A DNA stretch of 64,000 nucleotides from Bradyrhizobium rifense (GTDB taxonomy: Bacteria > Pseudomonadota > Alphaproteobacteria > Rhizobiales > Xanthobacteraceae), in contig NZ_VSSS01000061.1 of the NCBI RefSeq assembly GCF_008123425.1, positions 113,188-177,187 of the forward strand. Reading direction: 5' to 3'. Under the pieces are notes generated by a model. That model saw nothing but the letters and a program-made list of their open reading frames with translations. It had not been told where the DNA came from and did not search any database. Made by a program: the position numbers and the translations under genes. This document shows positions 31,530-40,845 of this stretch, piece after piece (positions within the stretch are counted from its first letter, which is position 1; the number at the start of each line of letters is the position of its first letter).

Positions 31530-32984
31530 TCACGCTTGCGACTTCTCCAGCTCGCGCCAGGCCTGCGCGATCGCGTCGCTCTCGACCTTCTCGCCGAACA
31601 GGATCATGGGGATCGTGCCGAGGATGATCTTCACGTCGAGCATGAAGGACATGTTCTTGACGTACCAAACGTCGAGTGCGGCCTTGTCCGCCGGCGAGAT
31701 AGCGCGACCGCCCTTGATCTGAGCCCACCCCGTGAGGCCCGGACGGACCAGGAGGCGCGCGGAATAATCCGCCGGCTGGTCGATCGGCAGCAGCGGTCGC
31801 GGTCCCACGAACGACATGCGCCCCATCAGGATGCTGATCAACTGCGGCAGCTCGTCGACCCGGGTGCGGCGCATCGCATTGCCGATCTGGGAAATGCGTT
31901 GCGACTCAAGCCTGCGGCGGCCTTGTGCATCGTGGGCGGCGGCCATGGTGCGGAACTTGAAAACCTTGAACGGCTGGGCACCGAGCCCGGGACGCTGTTG
32001 CCAGAACAGCACCGGAAATCCGACGTCCACGATCGTGACGAGCGCGGCCAGGCCCATGATAGGCGCCAGCATCACCAGCAGCACAGCCGCGCCGACAATG
32101 TCGAGGGCCCGCTTGACGGTGCGATAGGGCGAGCTGGCCAAACCCTCGCGGCTCTTTGCGTTCAATGCATAAGTCTGTGTCTGCGCTTCCGCGGCATCGC
32201 CGCTGCGCGCCGCCTGCCGGCTCGGACGCTCGGACGCAAACTTTTCGTCCAGGAATTCGAGCGGGATCGCGTTGGAGGCCTCGAGCGCAAACAAGGCCTC
32301 GCGCGCTTCGGCCGACAGCTCGCGAAGCGGAACGGCAAGCGCGATCCGGGTGATGACGACGCCGTGGACTTCGAGCGTCCGGACCACGTCGGCAACGGCT
32401 TCCGGCGTGCCGAGAACGCGATGCGACAGCAACGACTGCCCCCGCGGAGCCTGCGAGTCCAGCAGGCCCACGACGCGCACGCGATCGCGGGCGTAGCGGG
32501 TGATGCAGTGCAGATAGAGCTCGGCGAGCTCGTTGAGGCCGACGAGCAGGATGGAGTCGGCCGTGGGAACGATCACGTCCTGCTGCCAGTCGCGCGGCGA
32601 ACGCCGCGCGTGCCAGAGCCGGCTCGCGATCCGCGCGCCGATCATCAGCGTGACGGTGATGAGTGCCTGGAGTAGCGGCAGGGCGCGCGGCACGCCTTCG
32701 AGCCGGTTGACGATGAAGGTCAGCACCGCAGCGCCAGCGACGATTGCGACGACGGCAGTGACGATGTCACGATAGTTTTGCGGAGAGCTGTATCGCCACA
32801 CCGCCCGGGTGACACCGGACAGCGGTAGCACGATAGCGGCTGTGGAAATCGTCAGAAGACCGTACGGGATCAGTGCCAGAAGACGATCGAGCGAGAATTC
32901 CAGATTGTCGCGGAGTACCGAAGCGGCGACCAGCGCGAATGACACCAACGCCAGATCCGCCAGCAGAATGCGCAATGATCTCAT
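31530..32984 (-). CDS. Polyprenyl-phosphate sugar-1-phosphate transferase (WcaJ/ExoY type), EPS initiation
   Basis: A 484-residue membrane protein. The first about 135 residues hold four hydrophobic helices. A nucleotide-fold segment follows (LLVGLNELAELYLHCI, about 165). The catalytic bacterial sugar transferase domain begins near 285 with a membrane helix (RALDIVGAAVLLVMLAPIMG). It carries the family motifs FKVFKFRTM, RRTRVDELPQLI, MSFVGPRPL, RPGLTGWAQIKG and LDVWYVKN. Such enzymes put the first sugar phosphate on undecaprenyl phosphate at the inner membrane and so start each EPS repeat unit. It is transcribed away from the carbamoyltransferase gene. The donor sugar cannot be read from the sequence. 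Confidence 0.9.
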   Translation of the reverse strand: MRSLRILLADLALVSFALVAASVLRDNLEFSLDRLLALIPYGLLTISTAAIVLPLSGVTRAVWRYSSPQNYRDIVTAVVAIVAGAAVLTFIVNRLEGVPRALPLLQALITVTLMIGARIASRLWHARRSPRDWQQDVIVPTADSILLVGLNELAELYLHCITRYARDRVRVVGLLDSQAPRGQSLLSHRVLGTPEAVADVVRTLEVHGVVITRIALAVPLRELSAEAREALFALEASNAIPLEFLDEKFASERPSRQAARSGDAAEAQTQTYALNAKSREGLASSPYRTVKRALDIVGAAVLLVMLAPIMGLAALVTIVDVGFPVLFWQQRPGLGAQPFKVFKFRTMAAAHDAQGRRRLESQRISQIGNAMRRTRVDELPQLISILMGRMSFVGPRPLLPIDQPADYSARLLVRPGLTGWAQIKGGRAISPADKAALDVWYVKNMSFMLDVKIILGTIPMILFGEKVESDAIAQAWRELEKSQA

Positions 32985-33431
32985 GGCAATTCGCCCAATC
33001 CCTTGTCATTTCATAGCAATTCACCGCATGTGCCGGCGTTCCTGCGGGCATCGCGCGATTAACATTCAGTTAACATTCGTCTGTGACATCGGGGCGACAT
33101 CACAACATCAGGTGGAAAGAGTTCCACAAGGTATGCGAGTTCGTTCCGAACTGCTGCAGTACTGCTTTCGGCCTGTGCAAACGTTGATTTGCCGGGCGGC
33201 GGTGTCGCGCGGCGACGATGACACGCGATCACGCCGCGTGGTGACGGCGCGGTGTGATCTCATGTCATCGTAACATAATATGACGTGGTGTATCCGTGCC
33301 CGCGTCGTCGAGACCGGATACGTGCCGGCGACCGCAAGGTGCGTGCCTGGGGCTCGCGCATGGCGTTACGCGCAACACAGGCGCCGCCGCAGCGAACCGT
33401 GCGGTGGGCGTTATAGGAGACGGGTGGATAG
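32985..33431. promoter_or_regulatory. Divergent EPS promoter region
   Basis: These 447 bases between divergent genes hold no supported ORF. AT-rich stretches occur at about 33055-33080 and 33260-33285. The second contains CATCGTAACATAATATG (33267-33283). Eleven of its bases (ATCGTAACATA) recur in the motif at 41508-41518, upstream of the EPS parvulin. The region therefore probably carries promoters for both directions and a weak copy of the EPS-locus site. Confidence 0.4.
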
Positions 33432-35228
33432 ATGACCGCGATCCTGGGGCTGAACTTCAATCACGCCGATGCGTCGGCCGCGCTGATCCTGGACGGCAAG
33501 GTCGTTGCAGCTGTCGCCGAGGAGCGCTTCGGACGTCGCATCAAGCATGATCCATCGTTCCCGGAACACGCGATCAGGTCGGTCCTTGCGATCGGCGGCG
33601 TGAGTGCCAAGGACATCGATTTCATCGCGGTTCCGCGCGACGCCCAGCAAAATCGGCTGAGCAAGGCCTTGTACGTCCTGCAGAACCCCTGGCATGGCGC
33701 GCAGGCGGCGATGGAGCATCTGCGGCGCGCCAATGCCGAGAAGGGCACCGCCGACCGGGTTGCGGATGCGTGCGGCGAGGCGCCGGGCTCGCTCAAGGCC
33801 AAGGTCGTCAACGTGGAGCATCACATCGCGCATATCGCGAGCGCCTATTACTGCTCGCCGTTCGAAGGCGTCACCGCCGGCTTTTCGTACGACGCCAGCG
33901 GCGATTTCGTCAGTGCGATGGCCGCGCGATGCGAGGGCAGCCGGATCGAGGTGCTCGATCGCGTGTCCCTGCCGCACAGCCTCGGGTTCTTTTACACCGC
34001 CTGCTGCCAGTACATCGGATTCGACGGGTTCGGCGAGGAATACAAGGTCATGGGGCTCGCCCCCTATGGCGAGAACACCTACGCGGAGTTCATGCGCGAA
34101 CTGGTGAGCTCGCCGGACGACGGCTGGTTCCGGCTTTCGCCCGGCTGGTTCGGAATGCATTCGGGCGGCGTCAGCGGCGGAACGGACGAGCGCAACGCGA
34201 TCGTGATGGGCCAGCACTACACCGACAAGTGGCTGGAAAAGCTCGGCCCCCCGCGCAAGCGCGGCGACGAGTTGACGCAGCGCGAACGCGACATCGCCCG
34301 CTCATGCCAGGTAAGGTTCGAGGACGTCGCGATGGATTGCTTCCAGAAGCTGCATGATCGGGTTCGCAGCAACCAGATCGCCTATGCCGGCGGATGCGCG
34401 CTCAACGGCGTGGCGAACGCACGGTTGCTGCGCGACACGCCGTTCGAGAACGTCTATCTCCAGCCGGCCGCGTCCGATGACGGCTTGTGCATCGGAGCTG
34501 CGATGTGGGCCTGGCACAATGTCGCGGGCCGGTCGGAGCGCTTCTACATGAAGCACGCTTATTGGGGGCCGGAATATTCGGACAGCTTGATGCGCAAGGC
34601 TGCGGAAGCTGCCGGTTTCCCGGTCCACCGACTGTCGCCCGAAGAACTTCCCGACGCGGCCGCCCGACTGATCCGGGCAGGCCTCGTGATTGGATGGTAT
34701 CAGGGCCGCTCGGAATGGGGCCCGCGCGCGCTCGGCAACCGCTCGATCGTCGCCGATCCGACACGGCATGACATCAAGGATCTCATCAACGCCAAGATCA
34801 AGCGCCGCGAGTTGTTCCGCCCGTTCGCGCCGACCATCGTCCGGCATGAGGTGAACAAGTATTTTGAACAGGATGTCTTCAGCCCGTTCATGATGCACGT
34901 CGTGAAGGTCCGTCCCGAGTGGCGCGAGCAACTCCCGGGCATCACCCATGTCGACGGCACTGGCCGTCTCCAGAGCATCGAGCGCGAGACCAACCCGCTG
35001 TACTTCGACCTGATCGAGGCATTCGGACGCCAGTCGGGGATCCCGATCGTCCTCAACACCAGCTTCAACGAGAACGAGCCGATCGTCGATACGCCGGAGC
35101 AGGCCGTGGCTTGCTTCGTGCGCACCGGCCTCGACGCGATCTGCCTTGGCAACTATGTCATCGCCAAGCCGGAGCACGAGGCGCTGGTGCGCGAGGCGTG
35201 CAAGGCGCAAGAGGTTGCGGCTGGGTAA
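33432..35228 (+). CDS. Carbamoyltransferase, NodU/CmcH family
   Basis: A 598-residue enzyme of normal length. The N-terminal Kae1-like domain starts ILGLNFNHADASAALILDGK and has the metal-binding histidines in VEHHIAHIASAYYCS (about 128-142). The C-terminal domain has YQGRSEWGPRALGNRSI (about 423-439), KRRELFRPFAPTI and a late VLNTSFNENEPIV, all family signatures. These enzymes transfer a carbamoyl group from carbamoyl phosphate to a hydroxyl through a carbamoyl-adenylate; NodU does this on Nod factor sugars. Here the neighbours point to carbamoylation of an EPS sugar. It lies 118 bases before the methyltransferase gene. Confidence 0.9.
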   Translation: MTAILGLNFNHADASAALILDGKVVAAVAEERFGRRIKHDPSFPEHAIRSVLAIGGVSAKDIDFIAVPRDAQQNRLSKALYVLQNPWHGAQAAMEHLRRANAEKGTADRVADACGEAPGSLKAKVVNVEHHIAHIASAYYCSPFEGVTAGFSYDASGDFVSAMAARCEGSRIEVLDRVSLPHSLGFFYTACCQYIGFDGFGEEYKVMGLAPYGENTYAEFMRELVSSPDDGWFRLSPGWFGMHSGGVSGGTDERNAIVMGQHYTDKWLEKLGPPRKRGDELTQRERDIARSCQVRFEDVAMDCFQKLHDRVRSNQIAYAGGCALNGVANARLLRDTPFENVYLQPAASDDGLCIGAAMWAWHNVAGRSERFYMKHAYWGPEYSDSLMRKAAEAAGFPVHRLSPEELPDAAARLIRAGLVIGWYQGRSEWGPRALGNRSIVADPTRHDIKDLINAKIKRRELFRPFAPTIVRHEVNKYFEQDVFSPFMMHVVKVRPEWREQLPGITHVDGTGRLQSIERETNPLYFDLIEAFGRQSGIPIVLNTSFNENEPIVDTPEQAVACFVRTGLDAICLGNYVIAKPEHEALVREACKAQEVAAG

Positions 35229-35346
35229 TCGCTCTGTCTGGCCGCTCGATCGACCCGCGTTGGGTCGCACGCCGCCGACGTCGGCATGGGCGCTACGCAA
35301 AGAGCCGCTGCGATCATCGCAAGCGACAACGAAGGATGACCGAATC

Positions 35347-36369
35347 ATGTCACTGGAAAAAATACTGCCGAGCCTGCGCTGTCCAGTTAATGGAGACGAG
35401 CTCGAGCGGCGCGGCGACATGTTGATATCGGCGTCCGGCAGGGAATACCCGATCGTTCACGGCATTCCCGTGCTGCTGTCCAATACCGACGATCCGACGC
35501 TGTGGGTCGTCAAGGCTTCTTACGAAGCGGCGCGCAAGAATCCCGAGGATCCGTACCAGGCCGATACCGTGGCCGTCCTGCCGCACGAGTTGCCGGCTCT
35601 GAAGGAGCGTCTGCGTCGCGCGGGCGAGGAGAAGGTCGATCCCGTTATTTCCTTCCTGATTATCGCGACGAACGGCTATCTCTACGGCGATCTCGTCGGC
35701 ACCCTCCAGGAGGTACCCATTCCGCAAATTCGTTTGCCGCAAGGCGAGGGCTTGCTGCTGGACATCGGCTGTAGCTGGGGGCGGTGGTCGGTTGCGGCCG
35801 CGCGCAAGGGCTATTCGGTCGTCGGTATCGACCCCTCGCTGGGCGGCGTCCTGGCGGCGCAGCGTCTGACACGGAAGCTCGGGCTCGACGTAACGTTCGT
35901 GGTCGGCACCGCGTTGCGGCTTCCGTTCGCTTCCGGCACGTTCGACCACATCTATTCCAATAGCGTGCTGCAGCACTTCTCCTACGAGAACGCCGAACTC
36001 GCCGTTCGGGAAGCCGCGAAGGTCTCCAAGAAGGATGCCTCCCTTCTGATGCAGATGCCGAACAAGTTCGGTATCCGCTGCCTCTACCATCAGGCGCGAC
36101 GCGGATTTAGCTCCGGGACCGGGTTCGACGTCCGCTACTATTCGCCCGGAAATCTCAGGAACCTGTTCTCTTCGAGCTTCGGTCCGAGCGAGCTCAGCAT
36201 CGACGGCTTCTTCGGACTTGGCATTCAGGCATCCGACCGCAAGTTCCTGCCGCTCTCGAAGAGGTTGGTCGTCGACGCATCGGAGTCTCTGCGCGGTGTA
36301 TCCAGGGCGCTTCCCGGCCTCCTCAACGTTGCCGACAGCCTTTACGTGAATTCGCGCCGCGCGGCCTAA
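35347..36369 (+). CDS. SAM-dependent methyltransferase with Trm112-like N-terminus
   Basis: A 340-residue protein from ATG 35347 (GAAGGA upstream). The first about 50 residues (LRCPVNGDELERRGDMLISA, then YPIVHGIPVLL) resemble the small Trm112-type module seen at the start of some sugar methyltransferases, but only one of its cysteines remains. The class I SAM-binding domain starts near 135 with LLLDIGCSWGRWSVAAARKG, then VVGIDPSLGG and a TFDHIYSNSVLQHF segment. It probably O-methylates a sugar of the EPS or its lipid-linked precursor. The next gene is convergent. Confidence 0.8.
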   Translation: MSLEKILPSLRCPVNGDELERRGDMLISASGREYPIVHGIPVLLSNTDDPTLWVVKASYEAARKNPEDPYQADTVAVLPHELPALKERLRRAGEEKVDPVISFLIIATNGYLYGDLVGTLQEVPIPQIRLPQGEGLLLDIGCSWGRWSVAAARKGYSVVGIDPSLGGVLAAQRLTRKLGLDVTFVVGTALRLPFASGTFDHIYSNSVLQHFSYENAELAVREAAKVSKKDASLLMQMPNKFGIRCLYHQARRGFSSGTGFDVRYYSPGNLRNLFSSSFGPSELSIDGFFGLGIQASDRKFLPLSKRLVVDASESLRGVSRALPGLLNVADSLYVNSRRAA

Positions 36370-36445
36370 GGCCGATCGACGCCGTCCATCGTGAAAAGGC
36401 AGCTGCTGCCGGCATCACGCCGTGAAATACCCATGGAGCTCTCGG

Positions 36446-37672
36446 TCAGGATATCGCCCCGGCCGTCATCTCCATCGTCCGACCGTGAGTCGCAACGATC
36501 TCTGTCAGCGTTCTGCCAAGCTGCCTTGCCGGAATGCTGATTTCGAAACGTCGCAGAAAGCAGTCCCGCGCAGCTCTGCTCATCGCGTCCCTGGCGGGCG
36601 GGGGCAACGTCAAGAAACGCGCCAGCATGTCGTTGACGCCGGCCTCGTCGTCGGTCGCGACCAGGCCAGCCGCATCGGACACGATCTCGCGCCAGATGTT
36701 GACCTTGTCGGTGATCATGACCGGCTTGCCGGCTGCAAGGGCTTCGGCGACCGCGACGCCAAAATTCTCCTGATGCGAGGGCAGCACGAAAGCGTCGCAA
36801 GCGCGTAGCGCGCCCCATTTGACGTCGCCGAAAACAGTGCCCGGCCAGTGGATGCGTCCGTCGATGCCGGCCGCGCGCGCCTGCGCCTCTAGCTCATGGC
36901 GCCATCCGATCTGGTCGGGGCCCGCGATCACGAGATCAAGCCCGGGGTGTTGTGCTGCGATTCCTGAGAATGCGGTGAGCAGCAGGTCGCAGCCTTTCTT
37001 GGGATGAATGCGGCCGAGAAAGAGCAGGAACGGCCGTTCGCCGAGCGCGGGCAGGGATTTGCGGAAGGCGCCGATCTGCTGCTCGCCATCGCCGGCGATG
37101 TCCGCGGTCCCGTAGCCGACGATACGCTCGTTCACCCGGTACGGCCAGAACGTGCCGCGCGCCCGGATCATCTCGTCCTCGGTGGTGAACAGCACGGCGT
37201 TGGCGTGGCGCAGCAGCGGACCCTCGCTGAACAGCCAGAGCGCCTGCTTGAAGGCGTGCTTCAGGCCGCCGCGTGCCCAGGGATCAAGCATGCCGTGAGC
37301 GAATACGACGTAGGGAATGCCGGACCGCGGTAGCGCGCGCCGCGCTCCCAGAGCCGCATAATTCCAGAGTCCGTTGACCACCGCGATGTCGTAGCCGCCG
37401 ATATGCCGCTCCAGCCATGGCACGAAATCCGGAACATAGCAGTAATGCGTCCACAGCCAGTTCAGCGCCGTCGTCGGGCGACCTATGTCGCCGTGGCCGA
37501 GTGCGAAGGTCGGCACGGGGCATTCGGCGACCCAGGGATCCCCGGGGGCGTCCAGGCAGACGATGTTCGTCTCCACGCCGAAAGCGCGGCGGGCTTCCGC
37601 CTGGCGCAGCAGCCCTTCGATGGCGCCGCCGTAACGCGGATCGACCGAGGCTATGATCTCGAGCACGCGCAC
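36446..37672 (-). CDS. Glycosyltransferase family 4
   Basis: A 408-residue GT-B enzyme from GTG 37672. N-terminal domain: VLEIIASVDPRYGGAIEGLL and FAHGMLDPWARGG. C-terminal domain: LLFLGRIHPKKGCDLLLTAF, the loop FVLPSHQENFGVAVAEALAA and GKPVMITDKVNIW. The E-x7-E pair of retaining GT4 enzymes is intact in ENFGVAVAE. The layout is that of enzymes assembling EPS repeat units on the cytoplasmic face. It is divergent from the carrier/thioesterase gene, and the shared intergenic region holds an EPS-type motif (37701-37731). Confidence 0.88.
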   Translation of the reverse strand: MRVLEIIASVDPRYGGAIEGLLRQAEARRAFGVETNIVCLDAPGDPWVAECPVPTFALGHGDIGRPTTALNWLWTHYCYVPDFVPWLERHIGGYDIAVVNGLWNYAALGARRALPRSGIPYVVFAHGMLDPWARGGLKHAFKQALWLFSEGPLLRHANAVLFTTEDEMIRARGTFWPYRVNERIVGYGTADIAGDGEQQIGAFRKSLPALGERPFLLFLGRIHPKKGCDLLLTAFSGIAAQHPGLDLVIAGPDQIGWRHELEAQARAAGIDGRIHWPGTVFGDVKWGALRACDAFVLPSHQENFGVAVAEALAAGKPVMITDKVNIWREIVSDAAGLVATDDEAGVNDMLARFLTLPPPARDAMSRAARDCFLRRFEISIPARQLGRTLTEIVATHGRTMEMTAGAIS

Positions 37673-37700
37673 CTGACGCTAGTCTCCCCTGAAAGACCTC

Positions 37701-37731
37701 ACATGTAGGTGTGATATATAACGTTACTATG
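37701..37731. promoter_or_regulatory. EPS-locus motif, degenerate copy
   Basis: Read on the minus strand this is AGTAACGTTA, 12 bases, then ACATGT, close to TGTAACGTTA-N6/7-AACATGTCGC seen at 31453 and 40846. It lies 29 bases upstream of the minus-strand GT4 gene and about 155 bases upstream of the plus-strand thioesterase gene. The longer spacer makes it the weaker match. Confidence 0.4.
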
Positions 37732-37884
37732 TAAGCTGCGTCGATCATTGTCGGACCGGGCAGGCGGGCTTCATCAACGTGTTAACAAAGGCTGCGATCA
37801 CATCGCGTTCGCAGTGGTTTGCAGGCTCCCGGCCACGCATTCGAACGACGCCATGGAGCCGATTGCCGGCGAAGGAATGCAACG

Positions 37885-38973
37885 ATGAGCAACGAGCAGA
37901 TCGAGGCCGCGCCGCTCGTCGCGATGGATGCGCCGCCGCCTTCGGTCCGGGAAACGGTTCTTTCGATCTGGCACCGCGCCATGGGCCCGAAGGGGCGCCA
38001 CCCGAACGCGGACCTCTGCCAGATGGGTGTCGGCGTCAAGCGCCTGTTCCGGATGCTCGACGAGATCGAGCAGACGCTCGGCAAGAGGATCCCGCCCGGC
38101 ACCGCACTCCGGCTGCGCACCGCCGAGGCGATTGCGGATGCCGTCGCGACCGACAATTGGCCCGCTCCTTCGCCGTTGTTGCAGCTGAAGGACGGTGATG
38201 ATCGTCCGCCGCTCTACATGATCGCCGGCGGCCATCGCATCGTGCTCGAAATCATCGCGCTGTCGCAGGCGACCCGGCACGGCGGCAAGACCTGGGGCCT
38301 TCAGGCTCCGGGGCTCGAAGGCGAGACGCCCGAGCTCGAGACTGTCGAGCAGATCGCCGCCCGCTTCGTCGCGCATCTCGGCGGCGACCCGGAGCAGCCG
38401 GTCAACATCGTCGGCTATTCGTTCGGCGGCGAGATCGCCTTCGAAATGGCGCGGATGCTGCATGCCCGGAATCGAAAGCTTGGCCTGGTCGGCCTGATCG
38501 ATACCGGCCTTGCGGAGCGGCATTGGCCGCGGGCGATGCGTCTGCGTTATCTTGCGCAGAGCACGCTGTCGCGCGTGCGGACCTTGACCGGCGCACCCTC
38601 TGGCGGACGCATCGAGGCATTGCGCAGCCTGACGCGCCCCTTCGTCAACCGTCTGATGGGCGCGTTCTCCTACAATCCCGCCTTCTCCGAATCCTACGAG
38701 CCTGATCTCGATCCGAGGCTGCGGGTCCTGAAGGATCTCGCGATCCAGGCTCATGAACGCTACGCGCCGAAGCCCGTCGCGTTTCCGGTCGTCCTGTTCA
38801 CGTCGCGGCGGAAAACATCCGATATCGCCGATCGCGTCAAAATGTGGGCGCCGAGCATTGCGAACCTCGAGGTGGTCGAGGTCGACGGCTCGCACACGAC
38901 GATGGTGCTGCCCCCGCACGTCAACGGGCTCGCCGCGGAGATCTCGGCGCGTCTGGTGCCTTCGCGCACGTAG
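37885..38973 (+). CDS. Carrier-like/thioesterase fusion in the EPS locus
   Basis: A 362-residue protein from ATG 37885 (AAGGA at 37874-37878). Residues about 18-88 look like an acyl/peptidyl-carrier domain (VRETVLSIWHRAMG, KRLFRMLDEIEQTLGKRI, LRTAEAIADAV). The usual G-x-D-S motif is replaced by CQMGVGVKRLF, so the serine that carries phosphopantetheine is absent. Residues about 105-355 are an alpha/beta-hydrolase thioesterase of the NRPS/PKS type, with nucleophile motif GYSFGGEIAFEMA (about 175) and the catalytic His in GSHTTMV (about 335). No synthetase is nearby. It may act as an acyl-transfer or hydrolysis enzyme on the polysaccharide, but the substrate is unknown. Confidence 0.8.
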   Translation: MSNEQIEAAPLVAMDAPPPSVRETVLSIWHRAMGPKGRHPNADLCQMGVGVKRLFRMLDEIEQTLGKRIPPGTALRLRTAEAIADAVATDNWPAPSPLLQLKDGDDRPPLYMIAGGHRIVLEIIALSQATRHGGKTWGLQAPGLEGETPELETVEQIAARFVAHLGGDPEQPVNIVGYSFGGEIAFEMARMLHARNRKLGLVGLIDTGLAERHWPRAMRLRYLAQSTLSRVRTLTGAPSGGRIEALRSLTRPFVNRLMGAFSYNPAFSESYEPDLDPRLRVLKDLAIQAHERYAPKPVAFPVVLFTSRRKTSDIADRVKMWAPSIANLEVVEVDGSHTTMVLPPHVNGLAAEISARLVPSRT

Positions 38974-39103
38974 CGTCTGGCGAGCACGAGACCGGTCCGC
39001 TTCAGCCACCTCAAGTCTTCGGAAGCTGTGGTGCCGGACCCGCGGTCGCGGGCCCGCGCGATTCTGCGCCTGTCATCACGCGCTGCTTTTTGTTTGCCGA
39101 CAG

Positions 39104-39132
39104 AAAAATGCACCCGGCAAAGCCGGGTGCAT
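39104..39132 (-). terminator. Rho-independent terminator for the PstS-like gene
   Basis: Perfect 11-base stem ATGCACCCGGC / GCCGGGTGCAT with a 3-base loop. On the minus strand it is followed by a T-run (complement of 39104-39108). It lies 32 bases after the stop of the minus-strand gene at 39164. It also faces the end of the thioesterase gene and could serve both. Confidence 0.85.
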
Positions 39133-39163
39133 GTCTTGCTTGTAACAGTGTCGAAGGAGCCGA

Positions 39164-40771
39164 TCAGGCGCCCGACTTGCTCGTGCAACCCGGGACCGAC
39201 GGATCGCCCGCGGTGCCGAGCTGCGACGGGCCACCCGTCAGCATCGGAGCGATCTGGTCGCGCCAGGCGTTCGGGATCGTGGCGAAGCCAGCCGAGTTGA
39301 TGATCGCCGCGGCGTGGCTGTCGTAGTAGTGGAAGCCGAGGTAGTTCTCGAAGTTGGAGAGCGTGCCGCCGCCGGAGCGGGAGGCATTGTAGCACTGGTA
39401 CATGTCGATCCAGGTGAAGCCTGCGATCGGATACGAGTTGGGCGTACCCGGGTTCGGCACCTGGCCCTGCGAGCTCCAGTTCAGCGGATTGGCGCGCGCG
39501 TTAGCGTCCGGGAAGATCGGGTTGGCGGCGGCCATCGTGTTCAGGATGCGGGTGGGCGAGGGCCACTGGAACGCACCGGTGGCGTTGTCGACGTCGTACT
39601 GCGACTGGACGTTGGCAACCTTCATACCGGTCGAAAGAACCGGCTGAGAGTAGTCGGTGGTCGAGTAACCGATCGCACCGTTGGTGCTTTCGATCGCGCT
39701 CTTCATGCCGCCGTTGCCGTTGGCACCGACGAACTTGGAGCCGGACGGCGGGGTGAGGGTGACGCCGCAGCCATTGGTCGCGGTGCCGGTGAAGTCCGGC
39801 CAGTCGATCGTGTTCGACGCACGGAAGAACACGTCGGGGCAGGCCGTGTTGGCATGATCGGAGAACCGGAATTCCCACGAACGAACGCTCGGCGTGGCGC
39901 TGAGCGCGTCAGTGGTGTTGATCGGGCCGCTGATGCCCTGGCACTGACGGTAGAGCGCGTTGGTGAACAGGAAGTTGGTGCCGGAGCCGTCCGAGCGATG
40001 CTCGACGGTGATCTGGCCAGTGCCGAGAACGGTGTTGTTGTTGGCCTTGGTCAGCTCAGGGTCGTTCCAGGCGGTGATGTGGCCGGTGAAGATGCCGCAA
40101 ACAGCCTTGCGAGTGAGGTTCAGGCCGCTGTAGGCACCCGGATAGCCGAAGGTCGTCTTGTCGGCGGTCGCACCGGCCGGCACGGCGTTGGCGATGTTGA
40201 GGGTGGTACCCGCACCGTCCTTGCCGTTGAACGCGATCACGACCGCGCCAGCGAGCGCGGGCATCTGGATCGCGTTGCCGCCGATGGCCTTCGCGGGGCC
40301 AGCAGCGTAGTTGGCCGCGTCGGTCTCGTTCCAGATATCGTCGCTGCCGATGAACTGCAGGTTCGGATAGCCATAGGTGGGCTGGAAGGACGAGACGAAC
40401 GGAACGTTGTTGCTGGCAGACGGAACGCCGAGACCGGTGGCGGCGCTGGACGCGTCGTAAGCGATCAGAGCGCGCTTGCCGGCGCCCGAACCGACCGGCG
40501 AGTACAGGATCTGCATGTTCAGGCCGCTGGAGTCACCGCCAGCGTTGGCGCACTTCGGGGAGATCGGGTAGGCGGCGAGGAAGCTGGTGGGCCAGGTCGG
40601 GCCGGACGGATTGCCGTCGACCTGAACGGAATGGCAGTCCATCAGCTGACGGTACACCGGCGCGGGGAACGTCGCACCGCCACCGAAGACGAGCTGCGCA
40701 TTGGCAGGCTCGGCTGCGGCGCAGCAGCCGACGGCGGCCGACGCCAGCAAATAGGCTTTCCAGTTTTTCAT
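39164..40771 (-). CDS. PstS-like periplasmic phosphate-binding protein (long form)
   Basis: 535 residues from ATG 40771 with AGGAG ideally placed. Signal peptide: YLLASAAVGCCAAAEPANA. The mature start LVFGGGATFPAPVYRQLMDC is the classic beginning of PstS-type binding proteins. Later motifs also fit: LYSPVGSGAGKRALI, FTGHITAWNDPEL, ITVEHRSDGSGTNFLFTNAL and GAIGYSTTDYS. Ordinary PstS is about 340 residues, so this form carries about 200 extra. Cysteines are numerous. There is no pstCAB or phoU nearby, and no Pho box was seen. An EPS-type motif lies upstream instead (40846-40871). It may bind phosphate or an EPS-related anion. Confidence 0.78.
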   Translation of the reverse strand: MKNWKAYLLASAAVGCCAAAEPANAQLVFGGGATFPAPVYRQLMDCHSVQVDGNPSGPTWPTSFLAAYPISPKCANAGGDSSGLNMQILYSPVGSGAGKRALIAYDASSAATGLGVPSASNNVPFVSSFQPTYGYPNLQFIGSDDIWNETDAANYAAGPAKAIGGNAIQMPALAGAVVIAFNGKDGAGTTLNIANAVPAGATADKTTFGYPGAYSGLNLTRKAVCGIFTGHITAWNDPELTKANNNTVLGTGQITVEHRSDGSGTNFLFTNALYRQCQGISGPINTTDALSATPSVRSWEFRFSDHANTACPDVFFRASNTIDWPDFTGTATNGCGVTLTPPSGSKFVGANGNGGMKSAIESTNGAIGYSTTDYSQPVLSTGMKVANVQSQYDVDNATGAFQWPSPTRILNTMAAANPIFPDANARANPLNWSSQGQVPNPGTPNSYPIAGFTWIDMYQCYNASRSGGGTLSNFENYLGFHYYDSHAAAIINSAGFATIPNAWRDQIAPMLTGGPSQLGTAGDPSVPGCTSKSGA

Positions 40772-40845
40772 TGAACACTCCTGTCGAATTGTGATCCCGA
40801 CCTCTTCCCACACGGGCCTCGTGTCAGGCGCGGCGGACCGTAGGG

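Noticed and set aside
39314..40774. 486-codon plus-strand frame opposite the PstS-like gene
   Set aside because: Antisense shadow with Val/Gly/Arg bias; the minus strand has a signal peptide, ribosome site, terminator and family motifs.
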